DNA of 64,000 bases, taken from positions 1 through 64,000 of the forward strand of contig SZPG01000012.1 in assembly GCA_030263595.1 (NCBI GenBank), read 5' to 3'. Shown here piece by piece: positions 24,981-33,423 of this stretch. The stretch's first letter is position 1. The number at the start of each line of letters is the position of its first letter. The position numbers and the translations under genes are program-made. The notes beneath the pieces were generated by a model. The model saw only the letters and a program-made list of their open reading frames with translations, had not been told where the DNA came from and did not search any database. Source of the DNA: Chloroflexi bacterium CFX6. GTDB taxonomy: Bacteria; Chloroflexota; Anaerolineae; Anaerolineales; Villigracilaceae.

Positions 24981-25936
24981 ATCACCTCTTCGAGCGGCGG
25001 GTCGGAGATGGTGATGTCAACGACGCTTCCCGCGCCCGTCAGGTGGGATAGTATCTTTTCGACGGGTGTTGTACGCGTGTCGAAGCGCAGTTTTACGCCG
25101 TACGCGCCGACCTTCAACACCTCCGCGCCGTCCACCGCAAAGGATTTGGACACCTGGTCGGCGTAACGCACCTCCACGAGTTTGGAGGTGAGGTATTTGC
25201 GTTTGAGGTTCGAGACCCTGTCTTCGTAGACGATCTGCCCGTGGTTGATGATGATGACGCGCTTGCACAAGGCTTCGAGGTCGCCCGCATCGTGAGAGGT
25301 GAGCAGGACGCCCACGTTTTCGAGTCGCGCCATTTCACGGATGGCGTCTCGGATGCGTTGTTTGGCGACCACGTCCAGGCCGATGGAAGGCTCATCGAGC
25401 AGGATCAACTTCGGGCGGTGAAGAAGCGAGGCGGCGACTTCACAGCGCATCCGCTGCCCGAGCGAGAGTTTGCGGACGGGAGTCTCCAACAGGTCTTTGA
25501 TCTCGAAGGCTTCAGCGAGAAAGGCGATGCGCTTTTTTGTCTCGTTGTCTTCGATCTCGAAGATCTTTCCGAAGAGGCGGAACGTATCCATGGCGGGGAG
25601 GTGGTACCAGAGTTGCGGGCGTTGACCGAAGACCGTGCCGATGTGATAGGCGAGTTTCTGCCGTTCGCGCCACGGGACGAAGCCCAGCACTTTCGCCTCG
25701 CCGCCGCTGGGATGCAGGATGCCTGTGAGGATTTTGATGGTGGTGGATTTGCCCGCGCCGTTCGGACCGATGAAGCCGAGCAGTTCCCCTGCTTCCATCT
25801 GGAACGAAAGCCCGCGCACGGCTGCGATGGAACTGTATTGCGGTTTGACCAGCGACCTTACCGAGCCGCCCAGCCCTTCGGCTTTGCGTTTGATCTGGAA
25901 TGTTTTTTGGAGGTTGGCGACTTCGATGGAGGGCAT
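24896..25936 (-). CDS. Orphan ABC-2 type transporter ATPase with repeat-derived C-terminus
   Basis: Energises export by a membrane partner that is not encoded nearby. Walker A is GPNGAGKST, the Q loop is GQRPQLWYHL, the signature is LSLGQRMR, Walker B is LILLDEPSIGLD and the switch His is in LTSHDAGDLE. The beta-rich C-terminal domain ends PPLEEVI and then continues PKQSPLCRKIYGNRRLL, which is the translation of the 99-bp repeat. Family members normally end shortly after PPLEEVI, so little functional sequence is lost. The start lacks a Shine-Dalgarno sequence: the leader is the CTTTCCA heptamer array. Genes of this family are usually followed by permeases; none is present, so it may be a relic. 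Confidence 0.88.
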   Translation of the reverse strand: MPSIEVANLQKTFQIKRKAEGLGGSVRSLVKPQYSSIAAVRGLSFQMEAGELLGFIGPNGAGKSTTIKILTGILHPSGGEAKVLGFVPWRERQKLAYHIGTVFGQRPQLWYHLPAMDTFRLFGKIFEIEDNETKKRIAFLAEAFEIKDLLETPVRKLSLGQRMRCEVAASLLHRPKLILLDEPSIGLDVVAKQRIRDAIREMARLENVGVLLTSHDAGDLEALCKRVIIINHGQIVYEDRVSNLKRKYLTSKLVEVRYADQVSKSFAVDGAEVLKVGAYGVKLRFDTRTTPVEKILSHLTGAGSVVDITISDPPLEEVIPKQSPLCRKIYGNRRLLLEDSQRHEGS

Positions 25937-26110
25937 GGCGGGAAGTGGAAAGGAGAAAGTGGGAAGGAGAAAGTGGAAAGTGGGAAGTGGGAAGTGGAGA
26001 GTGGAAAGTGGAAAGTGAGAAGTGGAAAGTGGAGAGTGGAAAGTGGGAAGTAGAGAGTGGAAAGTAGAAAGTGGAAAGTGGAAAGTGGAAAGTGGGAGGT
26101 AAAAAGTGGG
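25937..26110. repeat. Long heptamer array of GTGGAAA/GTGGGAA/GTGGAGA units
   Basis: About 20 tandem units with period seven, purine-rich on the plus strand apart from one T per unit, start next to the ABC ATPase ATG. It is the inverse of the shorter CTTTCCA array at 16744-16806. The rest of the gap, 26111-26393, shows no gene, repeat or clear promoter. Confidence 0.9.
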
Positions 26111-26393
26111 AGAAGAGCGGAGGATCGAGAGAATTGTACCGCATGGGGGGGATGTCTTGTAAGTTCCTCCCTGTCTGGTTGGGAGGGGTGGCGGGCAATG
26201 GACGCGCTCGTAATTACAATCCCATTACTTGCAAAGGTGATAACTGAAATAAACGGGAGTCTTGATACACTCTCACCAATCCATTGGACCGGTATTCGCG
26301 GGATGGGGTCGGTTCTTGTCGGCGTCCCGTTCATTCCAATTCTGAAGGCGTCCGCAAGCCGTCGCGCGCTGGAGCAAGGACAAAAAGGGCAGT

Positions 26394-28454
26394 ATGTCAA
26401 AAGAGAGTATTTTCATCGCAGCAGACGACAACGCGGTGACGAAGCAGATCGCCGCCGCTCTGGAAAACATGGGTTACGTTGTCGCCGGGCAGGCGGATCG
26501 AGGCGAGATCGCCATCCAAAAAGTGGAGGAGATGCGCCCCGATCTGACGCTTATGGAAATTCGCCTCCAGGGCCGGATCAACGGGATCGAGGCGGCGAAG
26601 CGTATCCATGACAATTTCGGCATCCCGGTCGTGTTCGTCAGCGCCCACGCCGATACGCTCACCCTGAAGACCGCCATGCTGGCGCAGGCTTACGGACTTA
26701 TCATCCAGCCGTTCGAAGCGCGCGACCTGAAGTCCAATATCACCATGGCGCTTTACAAACACGGCATGGAGCGCAAACTGCGCGAGAGCGAGGAACGTTA
26801 CGCCCTGGCTGTCCGCGCCGCCAACGACGGTATATGGGACTGGAACCTGAAGGCGAACGAAATCTACTATTCAGCCCGCTGGAAGGAGATGCTTGGTTAC
26901 AGGGAGGACGAACTTGGCTCGGACCCCAATGAATGGTTCAAACTGATTCATCCAGAAGATCGGAAGCAACTCCAGGCGAATCTCGTTTCGCACCTCAAGG
27001 GGTTGACCCCTCACTTCGAGTGTGAATACCGGATTCGACATTCCAGCGGGGAATACCTGTGGGCGCTCAGTCGTGGGCTGGCAGTGCGCGACGCCAACGG
27101 CATTGCGTACCGCATGGCGGGATCGCAATCGGATATCACCGCCCGCAAATTGGCTGAAGAGCGCCTGGCTCACGACGCCGTCCACGACGCGCTGACCGGA
27201 CTGCCGAACCGCGTCCTCTTTCTGGACCGTTTGCAGAATCGCATCGAGCGCACGAAGCGGAATCCCAACGACCTGTTCGCGGTCATGTTCCTCGACCTCG
27301 ACCGTTTCAAACTGGTCAACGACAGCCTCGGTCACGTGGTCGGCGACCAATTGCTGATCACGGTCGCCAAGCGCCTGCAAAAATGCCTGCGTCCGGAGGA
27401 TACGGTCTCCCGTCTGAGCGGGGATGAATTCGCCATCCTGCTCGACGTCGTAAAGGACGTCAACGACGCGAGGCGGGTGGCGGAACGGATCAAGGGACAG
27501 TTGAAGACGACCACCACGCTCGGCGCGGTGGAGCGATCGCCGACCGCAAGCATCGGCATTGTCATGTTCAACAAGGACTACACCACCGCCGGGGAACTCC
27601 TGCGCGACGCCGATTCAGCCATGTATTACGCCAAAGCCCAGGGCGGAAACCAGCACCAGTTGTTCGACAACGCCATGCACATCAGCGCCATCGAACTGAT
27701 CCGTCTCGAAGGGGAGTTGAAGCGCGCCGTCGAACGAAAGGAATGGTTGATCCATTACCAGCCGATCGTCTCGCTTGCGAGCGGCAAGCTGATCGGGGCG
27801 GAGGCGTTGATCCGCTGGTCGCATCCCACCAGGGGAGTGCTCCCCCCGCAGGATTTCATCCAGGCGGCGGAGGATACGGGACTGATCCTGCCGATCGGGG
27901 AATATGTCATGCGCGCGGCGTGCGCGCAGGTCAAAGCCTGGAGGGAAGCGGGACATCCCGGTTTTTGGGTGTCTGTGAACATTTCCGCACGTCAGTTTCA
28001 GGATAAAAACCTGGTGGGTAAGGTTGCCCAGATCCTTTCGGAGACGGGCTTGCCGAGCGACGCCCTGCGCCTGGAGATCACGGAGGGCGTCGCGGTGCGC
28101 GACAGGGAATACACCATCAAGATCATGAACGAGTTGAACGCGCTGGGGGTGCATACTTCGCTCGACGATTTCGGGACCGGCTATTCCTCGCTCAGTTACC
28201 TGAAACAGTTCCCGCTCAAGGTCCTGAAGATTGACCAATCCTTCATCCAGGATATTCACCTCAATCGCAAGAACGAGACCCTCGTCACGGCGATCATTTC
28301 CATGGCTCGTTCCCTCGGGCTCGAAGTGGTCGCGGAAGGCGTGGAAAAAGACGAGCAACTCGCCTTCCTGCGTTCTCAATTCTGCGACAGCGTGCAGGGA
28401 TACCTGCTGAGTCACCCCCTCCCCGGGATGGAGTTTACCAGGCTGCTGGGGTAA
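26394..28454 (+). CDS. GGDEF-EAL protein with degenerate receiver and PAS domain
   Basis: Predicted to make or break cyclic-di-GMP. The order is a receiver-like domain (1-120), PAS/PAC (about 137-255), GGDEF (about 265-425) and EAL (about 440-686). The receiver keeps the acidic pair D11/D12 but has Glu55 in place of the phosphoacceptor Asp (LTLMEIRLQG) and Gln105 in place of the conserved Lys (IIQPFE), so it cannot be phosphorylated normally. The GGDEF motif is RLSGDEFA, an accepted active variant. The EAL domain has GAEALIRW, EITEG, DDFGTGYSSLSYL and KIDQSFI, all intact. Phosphodiesterase activity is therefore likely. The signal is probably the PAS ligand. Confidence 0.92.
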   Translation: MSKESIFIAADDNAVTKQIAAALENMGYVVAGQADRGEIAIQKVEEMRPDLTLMEIRLQGRINGIEAAKRIHDNFGIPVVFVSAHADTLTLKTAMLAQAYGLIIQPFEARDLKSNITMALYKHGMERKLRESEERYALAVRAANDGIWDWNLKANEIYYSARWKEMLGYREDELGSDPNEWFKLIHPEDRKQLQANLVSHLKGLTPHFECEYRIRHSSGEYLWALSRGLAVRDANGIAYRMAGSQSDITARKLAEERLAHDAVHDALTGLPNRVLFLDRLQNRIERTKRNPNDLFAVMFLDLDRFKLVNDSLGHVVGDQLLITVAKRLQKCLRPEDTVSRLSGDEFAILLDVVKDVNDARRVAERIKGQLKTTTTLGAVERSPTASIGIVMFNKDYTTAGELLRDADSAMYYAKAQGGNQHQLFDNAMHISAIELIRLEGELKRAVERKEWLIHYQPIVSLASGKLIGAEALIRWSHPTRGVLPPQDFIQAAEDTGLILPIGEYVMRAACAQVKAWREAGHPGFWVSVNISARQFQDKNLVGKVAQILSETGLPSDALRLEITEGVAVRDREYTIKIMNELNALGVHTSLDDFGTGYSSLSYLKQFPLKVLKIDQSFIQDIHLNRKNETLVTAIISMARSLGLEVVAEGVEKDEQLAFLRSQFCDSVQGYLLSHPLPGMEFTRLLG

Positions 28455-28485
28455 ACGCCCAATTCCCGTCTTTTAGAAAAGACTA

Positions 28486-28518
28486 CCTCCCCCATCCTGA
28501 TTCACAGGATGGGGGAGG
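28486..28518. terminator. 14-bp perfect hairpin between convergent genes
   Basis: cctcccccatcctg (28486-28499) pairs with 28505-28518 around a 5-base loop. It lies between the GGDEF-EAL gene and the secreted-protein gene, which converge, so it can serve both. T-runs are short on both sides. A smaller gtcttt/aaagac palindrome precedes it at about 28469-28484. Confidence 0.75.
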
Positions 28519-28571
28519 TTCGCTTTATGAACTTGTTTTCTTTCGAACTGCCTGGATGATGACCCCCAAGA

Positions 28572-30341
28572 TCACTTGCAACCCGGCAATTTGAAACTGG
28601 CGATGCGCGTCTGCCAGCCCGCGAGGCTGCTTGCCTGACCCGCAGCGGTGTAGTACTCGTTGACGTACCAGAACGTGCAATCGTCCACCGGGTCAACGTT
28701 CAGGGAGGTGTAATCGCCCCAGCGGGAATTGGTGGTGAGTTGCACGCCGGTCCCGTTGATGACGATCCCTTCGCTGAGGGTCATTGCGCCCAACGGATCG
28801 CCAGCCAGCCGCCCGGTATAACGGATGCCGGGATACACGTCCACGCCGTTGACCACGCTGTAACCGATGGCGATGTTGCCGTACTTGTCCATCGCGGCGC
28901 TTCCCATCCAGCGGTGAACGCCGTCGCCGGGCGCGTACGTTCCCTGCTGGTACACGGAGTATGCGCCTCCCGTCCGCCTGATCTCGTACCAGCGCACACC
29001 GGCGACGCCGAACATAGCCTCGACGGACTGGTTGGTCACCAGCGTCTCATAGCCGCCAAAGTTGCGATATGCGAGGCGATGGGTCGGTCTCTGGCGGTAG
29101 GAGAGGATGTCGAGATATTGAGCCGGGCTGACGATGCCGGGCTGCGGCAGACAGTCACGCGGCGTCGGCGCGCACGGGAAGACGGAGTCGAACGAAGCGA
29201 CCGGCAATTGCGCCGCAAAAGTGAGGGAGGCGGTCGGCTTGGAATTCCACAGCACGCTCAACTCGAAGATGTTCAACGCGTCGAAGGGCGCGCCGTACGG
29301 GTGATCGTCGTCCATGGTGCCGACGATCGGCGCGGCAATCTGCGCCTGGGGTCGGCGCGTGCCGTCAATGTCCGGCGGGAGCAAGCCGTCGCCGATCAGA
29401 TAGATCGGCACTTCGTTCGAGTCCAGGAAGAATTGGACCGCGCGCGCTTTGGGATTGCCGGAGATCATCTTGGATTTTTCCAGCGCATATACGCTGATGC
29501 CGTATTGATCAATCAAGCCGAAATCGCGGGTGGTGAGGATGTACGAATCGGTCCACACGCCATACTTGGGATAGTCGGGGAAGAAGTATCCGCCGTCCAC
29601 CGTATCCGGCTGAGTGATGAACGCGTAGCGATAATAAGCGCCGGTCGGGTCGCCCGTCTTGGAAACGGCGACGCAGTTGTAGAAGGGCAGGGACGGATCG
29701 TCGAGTCCGCGCGTGGTGAACTGGCTGAGTATCCAGCGTCCCACGAGTTGATCGTAGAGAACGATCGGGTCGCCCGAGGGATCGGTGCAATCCTCGATTG
29801 CAAAACCAGCCCACAGGTCCCCGATGGCGGCGGGACCCATCAGCAAATTGCCCTGCTTGTCGTAGACGGCAAATGCCAGGTTTACCATCTCGACGTAATG
29901 CCTTGGACCGACGTCGCCCACCGGGTCGGGCGGGTTGACGCGGAACCCGAACAGGTTGAAATTATCCGTGTTGCTGATCCCCTCGAAATTCGAGAGGGGG
30001 CTGGATGGCGCGCCAGGCGGGTTGGCAAAAGGCATTGCCGACTGCGCCGCGCTCACGGCATCATCCCCGGAGAACCCGCGATCCTGAACCTGCGGACCGC
30101 GCTCCGGACGAATTTCCAGCGGTTCCGACTCAGGGCTGCCTGCCGCCCGGACCCCGGCCGGTTTTGCCAGATCGCGAAAGGCGGACGATACGTCGAACGC
30201 AACGGCTTCGCTGAATTTCGCCTGTGGCGATTTGAACTGCTGGAGCGGAGCATGGTCGGCGGTCGCCGCGACAGGCGCCACGCCGATCAAGCTGGCGATC
30301 AACACGAAGGCTGCTATTACCGGAAAGACCTTGCTATTCAT
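28572..30341 (-). CDS. Large secreted protein of unknown function
   Basis: A 589-residue exported protein with a clean signal peptide (SKVFPVIAAFVLIASLIGVAPVAATA). GAGGAG lies seven bases before the ATG at 30341, favouring it over the ATG 15 bases upstream. The mature part has stretches such as PPDPVGDVGPRHYVEMVN, GDPIVLYDQLVGRWILSQF, VAVSKTGDPTGAYYRYAF and FPDYPKYGVWTDSYILT, a pattern I have seen in secreted proteins of Acidobacteria and Chloroflexota annotated as hypothetical. It is beta-rich with several Cys and is probably a propeller-like domain. I cannot assign an activity. The upstream region has a promoter-like TATACA and an isolated perfect ribosome-binding sequence. Confidence 0.8.
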   Translation of the reverse strand: MNSKVFPVIAAFVLIASLIGVAPVAATADHAPLQQFKSPQAKFSEAVAFDVSSAFRDLAKPAGVRAAGSPESEPLEIRPERGPQVQDRGFSGDDAVSAAQSAMPFANPPGAPSSPLSNFEGISNTDNFNLFGFRVNPPDPVGDVGPRHYVEMVNLAFAVYDKQGNLLMGPAAIGDLWAGFAIEDCTDPSGDPIVLYDQLVGRWILSQFTTRGLDDPSLPFYNCVAVSKTGDPTGAYYRYAFITQPDTVDGGYFFPDYPKYGVWTDSYILTTRDFGLIDQYGISVYALEKSKMISGNPKARAVQFFLDSNEVPIYLIGDGLLPPDIDGTRRPQAQIAAPIVGTMDDDHPYGAPFDALNIFELSVLWNSKPTASLTFAAQLPVASFDSVFPCAPTPRDCLPQPGIVSPAQYLDILSYRQRPTHRLAYRNFGGYETLVTNQSVEAMFGVAGVRWYEIRRTGGAYSVYQQGTYAPGDGVHRWMGSAAMDKYGNIAIGYSVVNGVDVYPGIRYTGRLAGDPLGAMTLSEGIVINGTGVQLTTNSRWGDYTSLNVDPVDDCTFWYVNEYYTAAGQASSLAGWQTRIASFKLPGCK

Positions 30342-30418
30342 AATATGTCTCCTCATTGTCGAGCGTAAAAGTTATAAACCTGGTTTCGACGACAAAACCG
30401 TTCCTGCGTACCCGATAC

Positions 30419-30432
30419 GATCACCTCCTTTC
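30419..30432 (-). promoter_or_regulatory. Isolated full-length anti-16S sequence in the leader of the secreted-protein gene
   Basis: The minus strand reads GAAAGGAGGTGATC, complementary over 14 bases to the usual 16S rRNA 3' end. No start codon follows at a usable distance; the true start, with its own GAGGAG, is 80 bases further on. It might be a ribosome standby site or a remnant leader cistron. Confidence 0.45.
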
Positions 30433-30465
30433 GCGGAAAGTCCGCATGTTCGATTGCGAATTCAT

Positions 30466-30471
30466 TGTATA
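30466..30471 (-). promoter_or_regulatory. Candidate promoter of the secreted-protein gene
   Basis: TATACA on the minus strand with TTGTAT 15 bases upstream (30487-30492). The predicted transcript would begin about 30 bases before the isolated anti-16S sequence. Confidence 0.4.
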
Positions 30472-30553
30472 GAAATCAGGGACGAAATACAAGCACCAAT
30501 TTTTTCATGGCGTGAAAACCGTAACGAGGCGCTCCTGAGTCTCCTGAAAAATC

Positions 30554-30671
30554 AAAGGTCTCACCGCGAAGGAGGAAATACAAATTTGGATCGAAAAAGA
30601 TTCGGCTCTTGAATCTGGTTCTTAAAAAAATCCTGGCGTCCTTCGCGCCTTCGCGGTGAAAAAAGACCTTT
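30554..30671. repeat. Inverted repeat between divergent genes
   Basis: aaaggtctcaccgcgaagg at 30554-30572 is matched by ccttcgcggtgaaaaaagaccttt at 30648-30671, near reverse complements around about 75 bases. Nothing else is visible in 30342-30708 apart from the promoter and anti-16S sites. Confidence 0.65.
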
Positions 30672-30708
30672 TTGCAGTGGACTCTGATGTAAAATTCGAA
30701 TACCTCTT

Positions 30709-31722
30709 ATGTCCCGGCGGCGCATCTTTTCGAGAAGAAACGTTTCGCGCGGCATCCGTTTGCCGCTGGGATTGATATTCGTCGTGATCGCTGTCGGGTT
30801 ATGTTTGATGATCCCCTCCGCAAATCTCAACCTGGGGGACTTCAGCGCCTCAGATCCCGACCTTCCGACTCCCCTGCCGACCTTTACCCCTCTCCCCAAG
30901 CCGACCAAGCCTCACATCGGGCGCATCATCTTCACCTGCACGCGCGGCGACTTCAACCAATTGTGCCTCGTCAACGCGGACGGGACGGGCTATCAGCAGA
31001 TCACGAACGTTCAGGCGCACAATTACTATCCCGTATACTCGCCGTCGGGCGCATCCATCGTCTACGCCTCGAATCAGAACGGCGGATATTTCGATCTCTT
31101 CATGTTTGTCTTCCAAGGCTCGCGGTTGATCCGTCTCACGGATAACATCGGCAACGTCGTCTCGCCGAGTTTTTCGCCGGACGGAGAAACGATCCTGTTC
31201 GCCAACCGCGCCGGAGAGGGACCCACCTCTCTGTGGACGGTTAAAAGCGCCGGCGATAACCCAAAACTGCTGTATGCCGCCCCTAACAACATCGTCGCCG
31301 CGGACTGGTCGCCGGACGGAAACACGATCGCCTTTGCCATGGCGGTGGATCGCCCCGACTCCTACGAGATCTTCCTCATGGACGCGGACGCCGCGAACGT
31401 GCGCCAGTTGACGCGGGGCTTGCAGGGGATCGGCGGCAGTCTCGATTGGTCGCCGGATGGGAGATACCTGCTCATCTACGCGGGACTGCCGGGCGATAAG
31501 GATATCTTCCGCGTAGACGTGGAGGCGGAGACCGCTTCGCAACTCACCGACGGCGGGAACAACGCCTCCGCCTCCTATTCGCCCGATGGGGAGTGGATCG
31601 CCTTCAACTCGTTACGCAACGACGACCAGGCGGACATCTTCGTCATGCGCGCCGACGGCTCGTCCATGCGCCAGGTCACCGACAACCCCGAACCCGACTG
31701 GCAGCCGCAATGGGAACCGTGA
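30709..31722 (+). CDS. Membrane-anchored TolB-like beta-propeller protein
   Basis: A 337-residue protein with a basic N-terminus and one membrane helix (LGLIFVVIAVGLCLMIP), a Pro/Thr linker (PTPLPTFTPLPKPTKP), and a six-bladed propeller. The propeller repeats contain the PD40 pattern: YSPSGASIVYAS, FSPDGETILFAN, WSPDGNTIAFAM, WSPDGRYLLIY and YSPDGEWIAFNS. Such domains bind partners or peptides outside the membrane. It precedes two lipoprotein genes with the same kind of Pro/Thr linker, but a 268-base gap argues against a tight operon. TolB itself is unlikely because no Tol/Pal genes accompany it. Confidence 0.85.
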   Translation: MSRRRIFSRRNVSRGIRLPLGLIFVVIAVGLCLMIPSANLNLGDFSASDPDLPTPLPTFTPLPKPTKPHIGRIIFTCTRGDFNQLCLVNADGTGYQQITNVQAHNYYPVYSPSGASIVYASNQNGGYFDLFMFVFQGSRLIRLTDNIGNVVSPSFSPDGETILFANRAGEGPTSLWTVKSAGDNPKLLYAAPNNIVAADWSPDGNTIAFAMAVDRPDSYEIFLMDADAANVRQLTRGLQGIGGSLDWSPDGRYLLIYAGLPGDKDIFRVDVEAETASQLTDGGNNASASYSPDGEWIAFNSLRNDDQADIFVMRADGSSMRQVTDNPEPDWQPQWEP

Positions 31723-31990
31723 GAATCAGCCGCATCGGCGGCAGAGAGTCGTTTTGCCGGATCAGTTTCCAGGTCGGGAAAGAAGCGCAAGTCAATCGAG
31801 CGAACAGGGTCGAAAGGCGGAACAATCCCCTCCAAACAGGATACAATTGATAAAATTCGGTTCGTCACGATTTTGGACTCGGGGAGCGTCGCGCGGCGCC
31901 ATGGCGACACTGGCTCCCGCCTTGCTCGACGGCAAGCCGCCGGATTCCAAATTCCTGCTGAAATCGTCCGCGTCATTTCTTCGAGGACCC

Positions 31991-32692
31991 ATGCGCAACA
32001 CTATAATGAAAAAGATCGTCATCCTCCTTCTCGCCGTCGCGATCGGCGGGTGCGACGCCATCCCGTTTCCAAACTTTCCGCCTCCGGTTTCGCCGTCGCC
32101 GCAGCCGACGAACACGCCCGCGCCGACCGTCACCCGCTTCCCCTCGCCGACCCCCACGCGCGACCCGTTTTCGCTCAACACCCAGGCGCCGACGGAGACG
32201 CCCGCCGCGACCGATCCCTCCATACGACCTTCCCGCACGCCGACCCTCACGAGAACCCCGCGCCCGACCATCACGCTCGAAACGCTCGACCCCAGCCTGT
32301 ACACACCCTCGCCCAACATCTTCCAATTCGTTCAACGATCCACAAACCAACTGGTGTGGGGATATACCTGCGACGGCGACCGTTCCATCATGTTCACCGC
32401 CACCGTGACCCCCGTGAGGCGATTGAAATACGTGCTTCTCTTCGTCCGCCTGCAGGATAAATACAGCGGACGCGGCACCGAATGGGGCGCGGGCGCCATT
32501 ATGAAGGACAACGACCAGGGCAAATATTTCTACCGGCTTCACCTCGACCAGATCGAAGGCTACGAGAATTTCGAGGACGCCTGGCTTCAATACCAGTTGG
32601 TCGCCTCGACCGTCGGGCTGACCGTCCTCGGTCGTTCCGTCGTGGATCGCACCAGCGTCTCGGTCACGCACTGTAACGCCTTGTATCCATGA
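31991..32692 (+). CDS. Lipoprotein A of a paralogous pair
   Basis: A 233-residue predicted lipoprotein. The signal ends in a lipobox AIGGC, followed by a long Pro/Thr/Ser-rich linker to about residue 115 and a folded domain of about 115 residues. That domain (SNQLVWGYTCDG and so on in outline, RLKYVLLFVRLQDKYSGRGTEW split over strands) aligns with the next gene in RYVYxFLRLxDK, GxGAxM and a final Cys. The start is either 31991 or 32006; GAGGA is three bases before the first, and TATAAT overlaps the second. Role unknown; the pair is probably surface-exposed. Confidence 0.75.
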   Translation: MRNTIMKKIVILLLAVAIGGCDAIPFPNFPPPVSPSPQPTNTPAPTVTRFPSPTPTRDPFSLNTQAPTETPAATDPSIRPSRTPTLTRTPRPTITLETLDPSLYTPSPNIFQFVQRSTNQLVWGYTCDGDRSIMFTATVTPVRRLKYVLLFVRLQDKYSGRGTEWGAGAIMKDNDQGKYFYRLHLDQIEGYENFEDAWLQYQLVASTVGLTVLGRSVVDRTSVSVTHCNALYP

Positions 32693-32727
32693 ACGAGACA
32701 TTGCCCCCCTCCACCATAGGATCCGCC

Positions 32728-33423
32728 ATGAAAAAGACCCTCACGCTCCTCCTGCTGACCACATTGCTTGCCGGTTGCGCCGGATTCGAACTGCCCGATC
32801 TCACCCAGCTTCTGACCACTCCCACCATACCTGTCCCTGCGGATACCGCCACGCCCCAACCGACCGTCACCCGCATCCCCACCCGCGACCTGTTCGCCGT
32901 TTCCACCAACACCCCCGTCACGTTTACGCCCACCCATACGCCCCTCGTGCCGGATACCCCTGCCTTCTCCACCCCGACGTTGATCCCGCTTCCCACGTTC
33001 TCGGAGCAATTCATCAACGATATGAGCAGCGTCACGTTCTTCAGCCAGAACGTGGGATTCAAGGGCATCCTGTATTCCGCCGCCACCTTGTACTGGGGCG
33101 AGGGGGCTTGCACCACGCGCAGTATCAAGATGACCGTCTTCGTTGACGACCCCGAACGCACCGACCGCGTCTACATGTTCCTGCGCCTGCGCGATAAACA
33201 GAACACGCTCAACGTCGGCGAATGGAGCGCGGGCGCGGAAATGATCAAGGTGGCGGACGGCTCCTTCAATTACAACATCGAGACGTACAACCTCCGGCGG
33301 TACTTCGCCTACAAGAACGCGTGGATCGAATACCAGTTCGTCTCGGTCAACGAGAAGAACGAGATCCTCGGGCGCACCCAACTCTACGACCGCAACCTGT
33401 CGCTGGCGAAGTGCGGACTTTGA
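32728..33423 (+). CDS. Lipoprotein B of a paralogous pair
   Basis: A 231-residue predicted lipoprotein with lipobox LLAGC, a Pro/Thr linker to about residue 85 and a C-terminal domain similar to that of lipoprotein A (RVYMFLRLRDK, EWSAGAEMIK, NAWIEYQFVSV, and a Cys in the last strand). The two genes are tandem duplicates that have diverged. I start it at 32728 for a clean signal peptide; an ATG at 32689 overlaps the preceding stop (ATGA) and could couple translation. Its 3' end overlaps the start of the sirtuin gene, suggesting one transcript. Confidence 0.78.
   Translation: MKKTLTLLLLTTLLAGCAGFELPDLTQLLTTPTIPVPADTATPQPTVTRIPTRDLFAVSTNTPVTFTPTHTPLVPDTPAFSTPTLIPLPTFSEQFINDMSSVTFFSQNVGFKGILYSAATLYWGEGACTTRSIKMTVFVDDPERTDRVYMFLRLRDKQNTLNVGEWSAGAEMIKVADGSFNYNIETYNLRRYFAYKNAWIEYQFVSVNEKNEILGRTQLYDRNLSLAKCGL

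Noticed and set aside
27403-27440. Inactive GGDEF site because the motif is SGDEF
   Set aside because: SGDEF is a known active variant, so loss of cyclase activity cannot be claimed from it; only the receiver is judged degenerate.
30419-30434. Fragment of a 16S rRNA 3' end on the plus strand
   Set aside because: Only about 14 bases match and nothing upstream resembles rRNA; the minus strand is better read as an extended ribosome-binding sequence.
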